Assembly: GCA_026913215.1 (NCBI GenBank)
Contig: JAPTYK010000001.1
Coordinates: 620,001-684,000 of the forward strand
Direction: 5' to 3'
DNA: 64,000 bases
DNA from: Streptomyces diastatochromogenes
GTDB lineage: Bacteria; Actinomycetota; Actinomycetes; Streptomycetales; Streptomycetaceae
Shown here: positions 33,304 through 41,350 of the stretch, piece by piece
Layout: every line of letters starts with the position of its first letter
Numbering within the stretch: the stretch's first letter is position 1
Notes under the pieces: generated by a model
What the model saw: only the letters and a program-made list of their open reading frames with translations
Databases searched by the model: none
Told to the model about the DNA's origin: nothing
Translations under genes and position numbers: made by a program

Positions 33304-35070
33304 GTGTCCCGCTCCACGACCGACCATGTCCCGACGCCCCGCAAGGAGCACCGTCCGCGTCTTCGGACGGCAGTGATCGCGACGGGGGTGGTCGCGGTCG
33401 CAGCGGGGGGTCTGTACGTGGCCGGACTGCTCGCGACGGGGGACGACATATCCGCGGGGACGCGGGTCGACGGGGTGGAGATCGGCGGCATGAGCCGGGG
33501 GGAGGCGGAGGCGAAGCTGACGGCGGAGGCTCCGGCTTCCTGGAAGGCGCCGATAGCCGTGAAGGTCGGGGACCGCTCCGCCGCGGTGGACCCGGCGGCG
33601 GCCGGGCTGACCGTGGACGTGGCGAAGACCGCCGACCTGGCGGCCGACCCGTCCCGGAACCCCGTCACCGTCATAGGGCGGCTGTTCTCCTCCGGTGAGC
33701 GCGAGATACGGCCGGTGCTCGCCCACGACGAGGCGAAGACGCGGGCCGCCGTGGCCGAGCTGGCGAAGAAGAACGACCGGCCGGTGCGGGAGGGTCCGTC
33801 GCCTTCCGGGACGGCAGGGCCGTGGCGACCCAGCCGGTGACCGGCAGCAAGCTGGACACCGCGCGGGCCGCCGAGACCCTGCGCGCGGCCTACCGGCGGC
33901 CACGGGCGCCTCCGCGGTGACGCTCCCGGTCTCCGCGACCGCGCCGAAGCTGCCGGCCGGCGAGGTGAACCGGTTCCTCGACACGTACGCCCAGCCCGCC
34001 GTCTCCGGTCCCGTGACGCTCACGGCCGGTGACCAGCGGCTGCGGATCTCCCCCGCCACGCTCTCCGACCACCTCACCGTGAAGAACGACGGCGGCCGTC
34101 TGACCGCCTCCCTCGACGAGCGGGCCCTGCTGCGCGACCCGGACGTGGCGCGCCCCCTCGCCGCGCTGACGGGCGCGCCGAAGGAGGCGTCCCTCGGGGT
34201 GCGGGACGGCAAGGTCGTCGTGGAGTCGGAGGGCCGGCCGGGCCACGAGGTGACCGCGAAGGCCCTCGGCGACGCCGTCCGCCCGCTGCTCACGAAGTCC
34301 GGCGACGCGGCCCGTACGGCTCCGGTGGCCACCCGGGTCACCGAGCCCGAGCTGTCGTCCGCCTCCTCGCCCGCCTCGGCATCACCGAGCAGATGTCGAC
34401 GTTCACGGTGAACTTCCCCACCGCCCCGTACCGGACGACGAACATCGGCCGGGCGGCCGAGCTCATCAACGGGTCCCTCGTCCAGCCGGGCGAGGTCTGG
34501 AGCTTCAACAAGACGGTCGGCGAGCGGACCCCGGAGAACGGCTTCGTCGACGGCACGATGATCCTCGACGGCTCGTACCGCTCCGCGCCCGGCGGCGGCG
34601 TGTCCGCCATGGCCACCACCGTGTACAACGCCATGTTCTTCGCCGGCGTGCAGCCCGTCGAGCACGGCGCCCACTCCTTCTACATCGAGCGCTACCCGGC
34701 CGGCCGCGAGGCGACCGTCGCCTGGGGCCAGCTCGACCTGAAGTTCCGCAACGACACGGGCAAGCCGATCTACATCAAGGCGAGCGCCACCGACCACTCG
34801 GTCACCGTGAGCTTCCTCGGCACCAAGAAGTACGACTCCGTGGAGGCGGTCGCCGGCCCGCGCACCAACATCACGCAGCCCACCAAGCGCGAGGGCACCG
34901 GTGAGGCCTGTGTGCCGCAGCCGCCCCTGGAGGGCTTCGACATCTCGGTGGACCGCGTCTTCAAGAACGGCGGCGTCGAGGTCAAGCGGGAGACGTACAA
35001 GACCCACTACACCCCGCGCGACGAGGTGACCTGCAAGCCCGTCACCAAGGACGCCACCGGCGGTCGCTGA
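33304..35070 (+). CDS. VanW family protein with peptidoglycan-binding-like repeats
   Basis: The GTG at 33304 follows AGGGAGAGCGT. The protein starts MSRSTTDHVPTPRKEHRPRL, then has a membrane anchor TAVIATGVVAVAAGGLYVAG. Two YoaR-like domains follow (DGVEIGGMSRGEAEAKLTAE and a second copy around LPAGEVNRFLDTYAQPAVSG). The C-terminal VanW domain includes RTTNIGRAAELINGSLVQPG, EVWSFNKTVGERTPENGF and GGVSAMATTVYNAMFFAGV. VanW proteins occur in glycopeptide-resistance clusters and in many actinomycetes, with an unproven role in the cell wall. Frame changes occur at about 33790, 33897 and 34375. Length is about 590 residues. Confidence 0.85.
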
Positions 35071-35173
35071 CGGAAGGGTGTCTTCCCGTTCCGCCGGGGC
35101 ATGACTTCGGGCGCGGCCCGTCGTCCCTCGACCGGGCCCCGCCCCGAACCTCCCGGACCGTCGGAGGCACGCC

Positions 35174-36205
35174 TTGGCACAGCGCAGCGACCCCTTCGAA
35201 CGGCTCCTCGGCGAGGCCGCCCGCGCGGGCGTCTACCCCGGCGCCGCATGGGCCGTCGGCGACGCCCGTACGACCCTCTCGGCCGGGGCGGTCGGGCCGC
35301 TCGACCCGGCGCGCCCGGAGGAACCGACGCTCCCCGACACGCTCTTCGACGTCGCGAGCCTCACCAAGGTCCTCGCCGTCTGGGGGTCGTCGGCACCCTC
35401 GTCGACGCCGGGAAGCTCGACCTCGGCGCCCCGCTCGGCGCGTACTGGCCGGAGGCCGCGGGCGGCCGCTCGCCGGGGCCACCGCGCACCACCTCCTCAC
35501 CCACACGGCGGGCCTGCCGCTGCGCGCCAACCTCCGGCACCTGTACGGCTCCGATCCGCAGGACGTCCGCGACGGCGTCCTCGCCGAGCCGCTCCTGCAC
35601 CGGCCCGGGGAGGCCGTCGCGTACACCGACCGGGCGGCGCTGATCCTCGGCTACCTCGCCGAGCACCTCACCCGGCAGCCGCTCCCCCGGCTCGCCGCCG
35701 ACCGGGTCTGGACGCCCCTCGCCATGACGGAGACCCGGTACGGGCCGCTGCCCGCCGGGACGCGGCGGCGCTGCGCCCCACCGAGTACGACGAGGAGAGC
35801 GGCGCCCGCTCCGGGGCACGGTCCACGACTTCTCGGCCCGGCTGCTCGGCGGCGCCTGCGGGATCGCGGGGTCTTCACCACCACCGCCGACATCGGCCGG
35901 TTCCTGCGGCACCTGCTCGACCCGGTGCCCGGCACCTTCTCCGCCGACTGGACCGCCGTCTCGCTGCGCGTCCACACCGGCGGGCTCGTCCGCCGCGCGG
36001 CCTGTTCTGGCACCCGGCGCCGGGCACGGAACCGGCGGAGGACGTGTGGGCGCACTTCGGCTTCACCGGCACGGCCCTGTGGGTCTCGCCCGCGCGCGGC
36101 CGCTGGGCGGTCCTGCTCACCAACCGGCTCCGGCTCACCCGCGATCCCGGCCCGCTGGCCCGGGTCCGGGACGCCTTCCGGGCCCTCGCCTTCCCCAGGG
36201 GGTGA
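35174..36205 (+). CDS. Serine hydrolase, class C beta-lactamase-like
   Basis: The motif FDVASLTKVLA supplies the SxxK nucleophile of the beta-lactamase/esterase family. HHLLTHTAGLPLRANLRHLY follows the usual 'LLTHTSGL' pattern, and AVAYTDRAALILGYLAEHL contains the YxN-like tyrosine, here YTD. HFGFTGTALWVSPARG holds the C-terminal K/HTG-equivalent (HFGFTG). The TTG at 35174 is preferred because GGAGG lies 11 bases upstream. Frame changes occur at about 35385, 35470, 35760, 35815, 35865 and 36000. Length is about 345 residues. Such enzymes include D-aminopeptidases and esterases; the substrate is unknown. No signal peptide is seen. Confidence 0.78.
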   Translation: MAQRSDPFERLLGEAARAGVYPGAAWAVGDARTTLSAGAVGPLDPARPEEPTLPDTLFDVASLTKVLAVWGSSAPSSTPGSSTSAPRSARTGRRPRAAARRGHRAPPPHPHGGPAAARQPPAPVRLRSAGRPRRRPRRAAPAPARGGRRVHRPGGADPRLPRRAPHPAAAPPARRRPGLDAPRHDGDPVRAAARRDAAALRPTEYDEESGARSGARSTTSRPGCSAAPAGSRGLHHHRRHRPVPAAPARPGARHLLRRLDRRLAARPHRRARPPRGLFWHPAPGTEPAEDVWAHFGFTGTALWVSPARGRWAVLLTNRLRLTRDPGPLARVRDAFRALAFPRG

Positions 36206-36291
36206 GGGGGTGCGGGACGCACACCGCTCCATACGGCTGCCGGGCCGGTGACGCGGGGCGCGTGTGGGACCCGTCTCACAGTGCGGCACCC

Positions 36292-36323
36292 CTTGATCGA
36301 TCAAGTGGGCCGGGGGTTACCAT
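36292..36323 (+). promoter_or_regulatory. Promoter of gap with overlapping perfect palindrome
   Basis: CTTGATCGATCAAG (36292-36305) is a perfect 14-base palindrome containing a -35-like TTGATC. A -10-like TACCAT lies at 36318-36323 with 19-base spacing, about 30 bases before the gap start. A repressor bound at the palindrome would block the promoter; its identity is unknown. Confidence 0.5.
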
Positions 36324-36354
36324 ATGAGCGCCGCCTAGCTCGAAAGATACTTCT

Positions 36355-37800
36355 GTGACTGTCAATGACGACTCGTTCACCAGCTGGAAGAACCGCGAGG
36401 AGATCGCGGAGTCGATGATCCCGATCATCGGGAAGCTGCACCGGGAGCAGGACGTCACCGTCCTGGTCCACAGCCGCTCCCTGGTGAACAAGTCGGTGGT
36501 CAGCATCCTGAAGACCCACCGCTTCGCCCGGCAGATCGACGGCGAGGAGCTCTCGGTCACCGAGACCCTGCCGTTCCTCGAGACGCTCACGACCCTCGAC
36601 CTGGGCCCGTGCCAGATCGACATCGGCGTGCTGGCCGCGGACTACAAGACCGACAGCCGCGGTCTCTCGGTGGCGGAGTTCACCGCCGAGGCCGTCGCCG
36701 GCGCCATCGGCGAGAACAAGGTCGAGCGCCGTGACGGCCGCGACGTCGTCCTCTACGGCTTCGGCCGCATCGGCCGCCTCGTCGCCCGCCTCCTCATCGA
36801 GAAGGCCGGCTCCGGCAACGGCCTGCGCCTGCGCGCGATCGTCGTCCGCGGCGGCGGCGAGCAGGACCTCGTGAAGCGCGCCTCGCTGCTGCGCCGCGAC
36901 TCCATCCACGGCCAGTTCCAGGGCACGATCACGGTCGACGAGGCGAACGGCACCATCGTCGCCAACGGCAACACGATCAAGGTGATCTACGCCAACGACC
37001 CCTCCGAGGTCGACTACACGGCGTACGGCATCGACAACGCCATCCTGATCGACAACACCGGCAAGTGGCGGGACCGCGAGGGCCTCTCCAAGCACCTGCG
37101 CCCCGGCATCGACAAGGTCGTCCTGACCGCGCCCGGCAAGGGTGACGTGCCGAACATCGTGCACGGCGTCAACCACGACACGATCAAGCCGGACGAGCAG
37201 GTCATCTCCTGCGCCTCCTGCACCACCAACGCGATCGTCCCGCCGCTGAAGGCCATGGACGACGAGTACGGCGTGCTGCGCGGCCACGTGGAGACGGTCC
37301 ACTCGTTCACGAACGACCAGAACCTCCTGGACAACTACCACAAGGCCGACCGCCGCGGCCGTTCCGCGCCGCTCAACATGGTGATCACCGAGACCGGTGC
37401 CGCCTCGGCCGTCGCCAAGGCGCTGCCGGACCTCAAGGCCCCGATCACCGGCAGCTCGATCCGCGTCCCCGTCCCGGACGTCTCGATCGCGATCCTGAGC
37501 CTGCGCCTGGGCCGCGAGACCACCCGCGAGGAGGTCCTCGAGTACCTCCGCGACGTCTCGCTGCACTCGCCGCTGAAGCGCCAGATCGACTTCACCACGG
37601 CCCCCGACGCCGTCTCGATGGACTTCGTCGGCTCGCGCCACGCCTCCATCGTCGACGCCGGCGCGACCAAGGTCGACGGCGACAACGCGATCCTGTACCT
37701 GTGGTACGACAACGAGTTCGGCTACTCGTGCCAGGTCATCCGGGTCGTCCAGCACGTCTCCGGCGTGGAGTACCCGACCTTCCCGGCTCCGGCGGTCTGA
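36355..37800 (+). CDS. gap: Glyceraldehyde-3-phosphate dehydrogenase, long 481-residue type
   Basis: This intact protein oxidises glyceraldehyde 3-phosphate to 1,3-bisphosphoglycerate in glycolysis or the reverse. About 125 N-terminal residues (MTVNDDSFTSWKNREEIAES onward) precede the dehydrogenase, as in the long bacterial GAPDH class. The NAD-binding part reads VVLYGFGRIGRLVARLL and the catalytic cysteine is in SCASCTTNAI near residue 285; the C-terminus has YLWYDNEFGYSCQVIRV. Codon use is strongly biased to C-ending codons, suggesting high expression. The GTG at 36355 follows AAAGATACTTCT, a poor ribosome site, so the start rests mainly on family length. A strong terminator lies 20 bases after the stop. 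Confidence 0.95.
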   Translation: MTVNDDSFTSWKNREEIAESMIPIIGKLHREQDVTVLVHSRSLVNKSVVSILKTHRFARQIDGEELSVTETLPFLETLTTLDLGPCQIDIGVLAADYKTDSRGLSVAEFTAEAVAGAIGENKVERRDGRDVVLYGFGRIGRLVARLLIEKAGSGNGLRLRAIVVRGGGEQDLVKRASLLRRDSIHGQFQGTITVDEANGTIVANGNTIKVIYANDPSEVDYTAYGIDNAILIDNTGKWRDREGLSKHLRPGIDKVVLTAPGKGDVPNIVHGVNHDTIKPDEQVISCASCTTNAIVPPLKAMDDEYGVLRGHVETVHSFTNDQNLLDNYHKADRRGRSAPLNMVITETGAASAVAKALPDLKAPITGSSIRVPVPDVSIAILSLRLGRETTREEVLEYLRDVSLHSPLKRQIDFTTAPDAVSMDFVGSRHASIVDAGATKVDGDNAILYLWYDNEFGYSCQVIRVVQHVSGVEYPTFPAPAV

Positions 37801-37819
37801 TCTCCGACAGCGCACACGC

Positions 37820-37866
37820 ACGGCCGCGCGCCGCACTTCCCGTCCGGGGGTGCGGCGCGCGGCCGT
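37820..37866 (+). terminator. Strong stem-loop terminator after gap
   Basis: Two 17-base arms (37820-37836 and 37850-37866) are perfectly complementary, built on CGGCCGCGCGCCGCAC, with a 13-base loop. No T run follows, as is common for streptomycete terminators. Confidence 0.75.
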
Positions 37867-37922
37867 TCCCGGCGCGACCGGCCCCGGCGAACCGTTCACG
37901 GCCCGGCGGCGTCCCTCCCGCC

Positions 37923-38743
37923 ATGAACACGCTCACGCACGGGACGCGCCAGCTGCTGCGCTTCACGGTCCTGGAGGCGCGCTGCTGCGCCTTCGCCGTC
38001 GCGCTCGTCGGCGGCATCGCCGTCTCGGCCCTGCTGCCCGAGCTGCCCGTCGCCCGCTACGACCTGCTGCTCCTGTACGGCATCGGGCTCACCGTCCTGG
38101 CGTGGCGGATCGGCTGGGACACCGGCCGCGACGCCGCCGTGATCGCCGGCTGCCACGCCATCGGCCTGCTCTTCGAGCTGGTCAAGGTACGGATGGGCTC
38201 CTGGAGCTATCCGGAGGACGCCCTGACGAAGTTCGGCGGCGTGCCGCTGTACGGCGGGTTCCTGTACGCGGCGCTCGGCAGCTACGTCTGCCGGGCCTGG
38301 CACCTGTTCGACCTGCGGCTCACGGGCTACCGGCCCCGGCTCACGGCGGTCCTCGCGGGGGCCGTGTACGTGAACTTCTTCAGCCACCACTGGCTGCCCG
38401 ACGCCCGCTGGGTCCTCGCCGCGCTGCTCCTGGCGGCGACGGCGGGGACCTGGGTCCGCTTCCGGGTCGGCGAGAGCGACCACCGGATGCCCCTGGCCCT
38501 GTCCTTCGTCCTGATCGGCTTCTTCCTCTGGGTCGCCGAGAACGCGGCCACGTACGTCGGCGCCTGGAGCTATCCGGACCAGCTGGACGGCTGGCAGCCG
38601 GTCCCCTCACGAAGTTCGCCGCCTGGGCACTGCTCGTCACGGTGACGTTCACCCTGGCCGCACGAATGAATCGGACATTTTTCGCGCACGGCCGGGCGGG
38701 GCGTGCTACAGTCGATCTCAGTTGCAGTCGTGGTTCCCAATGA
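37923..38743 (+). CDS. DUF817 family integral membrane protein
   Basis: The protein starts MNTLTHGTRQLLRFTVLEAR and has about eight hydrophobic segments. The repeated motif GSWSYPEDALTKFGGVPLYG and later GAWSYPDQ with a second LTKFAAWALL is characteristic of DUF817 (YoaT-like) proteins. Function is unknown. The frame changes at about 38607, where a run of C is one base short (PLTKF expected), and the gene then ends at 38743. Length is about 273 residues. The promoter of the cold-shock gene lies inside its last codons. Confidence 0.8.
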
Positions 38744-38880
38744 ACTGACAAGTGCCTTCGACGATTCGACATCGTCAGGCACTTGATGTGTTTTCGGTGC
38801 AGTTTTCCGGACGGGGCAATCATCACGGCGACACCGGGATCGCACAGTGCGGTTCCCAGGGGTACGCCCCGTTAAGGAGA
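38707..38880 (+). promoter_or_regulatory. Cold-shock gene promoter and structured 5' leader
   Basis: A -10-like TACAGT lies at 38707-38712. The leader then forms a long hairpin (38749-38785) with outer arms CAAGTGCC/GGCACTTG and inner arms GACGAT/ATCGTC. A second hairpin GGGG-TACG-CCCC (38859-38870) ends three bases before the Shine-Dalgarno AAGGAG (38874-38879). Such leaders control cold-shock mRNAs by refolding with temperature; that this one does is inference. Confidence 0.55.
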
Positions 38881-38886
38881 TCTGAC

Positions 38887-39090
38887 ATGGCCAACGGCAC
38901 CGTCAAGTGGTTCAACTCGGAAAAGGGCTTCGGCTTCATCGAGCAGGAGGGTGGCGGCCCGGACGTGTTCGCCCACTACTCCAACATCGCCACCTCCGGC
39001 TTCCGTGAGCTCCAGGAAGGCCAGAAGGTGACCTTCGACGTCACGCAGGGCCAGAAGGGCCCCCAGGCGGAGAACATCCTCCCCGCCTGA
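38887..39090 (+). CDS. Cold-shock protein, CspA family
   Basis: The 67-residue protein starts [20 protein letters not shown] and has both RNA-binding motifs, KGFGFI (RNP1) and VFAHYS (RNP2 variant of VFVHFS). It is an OB-fold RNA chaperone that melts mRNA structure. The ribosome site AAGGAGAT is strong. The gene is intact and followed by a terminator-like hairpin and then a DEAD-box helicase gene, a frequent cold-adaptation pair. Confidence 0.95.
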   Translation: MANGTVKWFNSEKGFGFIEQEGGGPDVFAHYSNIATSGFRELQEGQKVTFDVTQGQKGPQAENILPA

Positions 39091-39108
39091 CGTTGACACG
39101 TCCGACGC

Positions 39109-39156
39109 GGCCGGAGTCCCCACCCCTGTGGTGGGGGCCCCGGCCCGTCGCTTTTT
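39109..39156 (+). terminator. Terminator after the cold-shock gene
   Basis: The stem CCCCACC / GGTGGGG (39118-39124 and 39130-39136) with flanking CCGG pairing is followed by CTTTTTC. This looks like an intrinsic terminator placed 29 bases before the helicase start, so it may also limit read-through. Confidence 0.7.
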
Positions 39157-39184
39157 CCCGCTCTTTCCACGGACCAGGTGCCGC

Positions 39185-40558
39185 ATGAACACCACGCCCA
39201 GCAAGGACGCCTCCGAGGCCTCCGTGACCTTCGCCGCGTTCGGTCTGCCGGCCGCCCTGCTCGCGGAACTCACCCGCCGCGGCGTCGAGGCGCCCTTCCC
39301 GATCCAGGCCGCCACGCTGCCGGACGCCCTCGCGGGCCGTGACGTCCTCGGCCGCGGACAGACCGGATCCGGCAAGACCTCGCCTTCGGCCTGCCGCTGC
39401 TCGCCCGCACCGCCGGACGCCGGGCCGAGGCCCGCAAGCCGCTCGCCCTGGTCCTGGTCCCCACCCGCGAGCTGGCCCAGCAGGTCGCCGACGACCTCGC
39501 CCCCTACGCCGACGCGCTGGGGCTGCGCCTGGCCGCCGTGGTCGGCGGCATGTCGATCGGGCGGCAGGCCACCGCGCTGCGCGACGGCGCCGAGGTGCTG
39601 ATCGCCACGCCCGGCCGGCTCATGGACCTCGTCGAGCGCAAGGACTGCCGTCTCGACCGGGTGGCCGTCACCGTCCTCGACGAGGCCGACCGGATGGCCG
39701 ACATGGGCTTCCTGCCGCAGGTCACCGAGCTGCTCGACCTGGTGCCGGGCGGCGGCCAGCGGCTGCTGTTCTCGGCCACGCTCGACCGTGACGTCGACGA
39801 GCTGGTCGCGCGCTACCTCCAGGACCCGGCCGGGCACTCCGTCGACCCGTCGGCCGCGGCCGTCTCCACGATGGAGCACCACGTGCTGCACGTGCACGGC
39901 CCCGACAAGTTCGCCACCGCCACGGAGATCGCCGCCCGCGACGGGCGCGTGATCATGTTCCTGCGCACCAAGGCCTCCGTCGACCGCTTCACCAAGCACC
40001 TCCTCGGCAGCGGGGTGCGGGCCGGGGCGCTGCACGGCGGCAAGTCGCAGCCGCTGCGGGCCAGGACCCTGGAGCGCTTCCGGAGCGGCGAGGTCCCCGT
40101 CCTGGTCGTCACGGACGTGGCGGCGCGCGGCATCCACGTCGACGCGCTCGACCTCGTCGTCAACGTCGACCCGCCCGCCGACGGCAAGGACTATCTGCAC
40201 CGCGGCGGGCGCACGGCGCGTGCCGGGGAGTCCGGCGTGGTCGTCACCCTCGTCACCCCGAGGAGCGCCGGGACGTCGCCAAGGTCATGGCCGACGCCGG
40301 CATCCGGCCCGTGGTCACCTGGGTCCGCTCCGGCGAGGCCGAGCTGACCCGCATCACCGGCGCCCGGAAGCCCTCGGGCGTGCCGGTCGCCGGGAACGCG
40401 CCGAGCCAGGAGGGCGCCCAGCGCGGCGCCGCGGCCTTCCGGGGCATCGGCACCGTCCGGGCCGCCCGGGACGCGCGAAGAACGAGTCCCGGCGCGCCGC
40501 CGAGGCCCGCAAGACGGCCGAGGCCCGCCGGGCGGCGAAGGTCCGGCGGGGCGGCTGA
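39185..40558 (+). CDS. DEAD-box ATP-dependent RNA helicase
   Basis: The Q motif region FAAFGLPAALLAELTRRGVE and PFPIQAATLPDALAGRD is followed by Walker A GQTGSGKT, PTRELAQQ, GGMSIGRQ, TPGRLMDL, VLDEADRM and the SAT motif in LLFSATLD. The second domain has VTDVAARGIHVDALDLVV and HRGGRTARAG. The C-terminus is basic and rich in RRAAEARKTAEARRA, as in RhlE/CsdA-type helicases. Frame changes occur at about 39380, 40260 and 40480. Length is about 459 residues. It unwinds structured RNA, probably for ribosome assembly or mRNA decay in the cold, in line with the adjacent cold-shock gene. Confidence 0.92.
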
Positions 40559-40588
40559 GCGGACGGCTCCTCCTCGTCCGCGGGACCT

Positions 40589-40609
40589 GCCGGGAGCCGG
40601 GCTCCCGGC
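40589..40609. terminator. Bidirectional stem-loop between convergent genes
   Basis: A perfect 9-bp stem (GCCGGGAGC / GCTCCCGGC) with a 3-base loop lies between the ends of the helicase gene and the lipoprotein gene, suited to stop transcription from both sides. Confidence 0.7.
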
Positions 40610-40629
40610 CGGTCGCGCGGCGGACGCCG

Positions 40630-41236
40630 TCAGACGCTCCAGATCTCCTTGATCGTGTCCACTTCGCCCTTGGCGTTCAGCGTGATCTCGTAGACGTTGC
40701 CGTAGCAGCCGTAGGGGCCTCGACCTTGGGGTAGTCGTCGGTGGGCGCCCCGATCTCCTGGGCGTGGCAGCGGTCGATGTGCAGCGCCAGCTGCTCGTGG
40801 TCGACCTTCTTCGACTGTCCGGAGCCGAGGGCCAGATACGCCTTGACGTCCCGGGGAAGGACGTAGTGCTTGGTCGGGTCGCTCGGGTCGGCGCCGTAGA
40901 TCCAGTCGTTCGGCGTGCAGTGCGGCTTGGCCTCGGAGGCCTCGAAGCCGCCGGAGTCCCGCATGAGCTGGACCTTCACCTTCAAGACCCCGGCGGGCAG
41001 AGTCGGCGGGGTGCCGCAGTCGCCGCCCTTTCCGTCCCCGTCGACGTCGTCGGCCGGGGCTCCGTCCCCGGTCTCGCCGGGGCCGACGTCACGGAGGCCG
41101 TGCCCGAGGGCGAGGCCCCGGCGCCGGAGCCGCCGGTCACGCCCTGGGCGTCGGGGTCCTCCGGACCGCAGGCGGCGATGCCGCCCAGCGCGGCGAGAAG
41201 GGCGATCGTGCCGAGGACACGGCGAGTTGAGGTCAT
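40630..41236 (-). CDS. Secreted lipoprotein of unknown function
   Basis: MTSTRRVLGTIALLAALGGI followed by AACGPED is a lipoprotein signal with the lipid-modified cysteine at about residue 23. A Ser/Thr/Pro linker leads to a C-terminal domain with LMRDSGGFEASEAKPHCTPN, WIYGADPSDPTKHYVLPRDV, LHIDRCHAQEIGAP and, after a frame change at about 40720, PYGCYGNVYEITLNAKGEV, ending at 40630. Four cysteines in the domain could form disulfides outside the cell. Another frame change lies near 40990. I do not recognise the family; no enzyme motif is seen. Confidence 0.66.
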
Positions 41237-41350
41237 TCTTCCATTCCCCCGAATGAGAGAGCTCTATGTCGTGATCATGATTGATCGACGGGGCTTTCTA
41301 CACCACGGAGTCGGCGCGGGGCCAATCGGCGCGCCCCGCGGCGCGGCGCC

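Noticed and set aside
36301..37899. Long open frame opposite gap
   Set aside because: Antisense of a highly codon-biased gene; repetitive Val/Asp/Gly composition and no family match.
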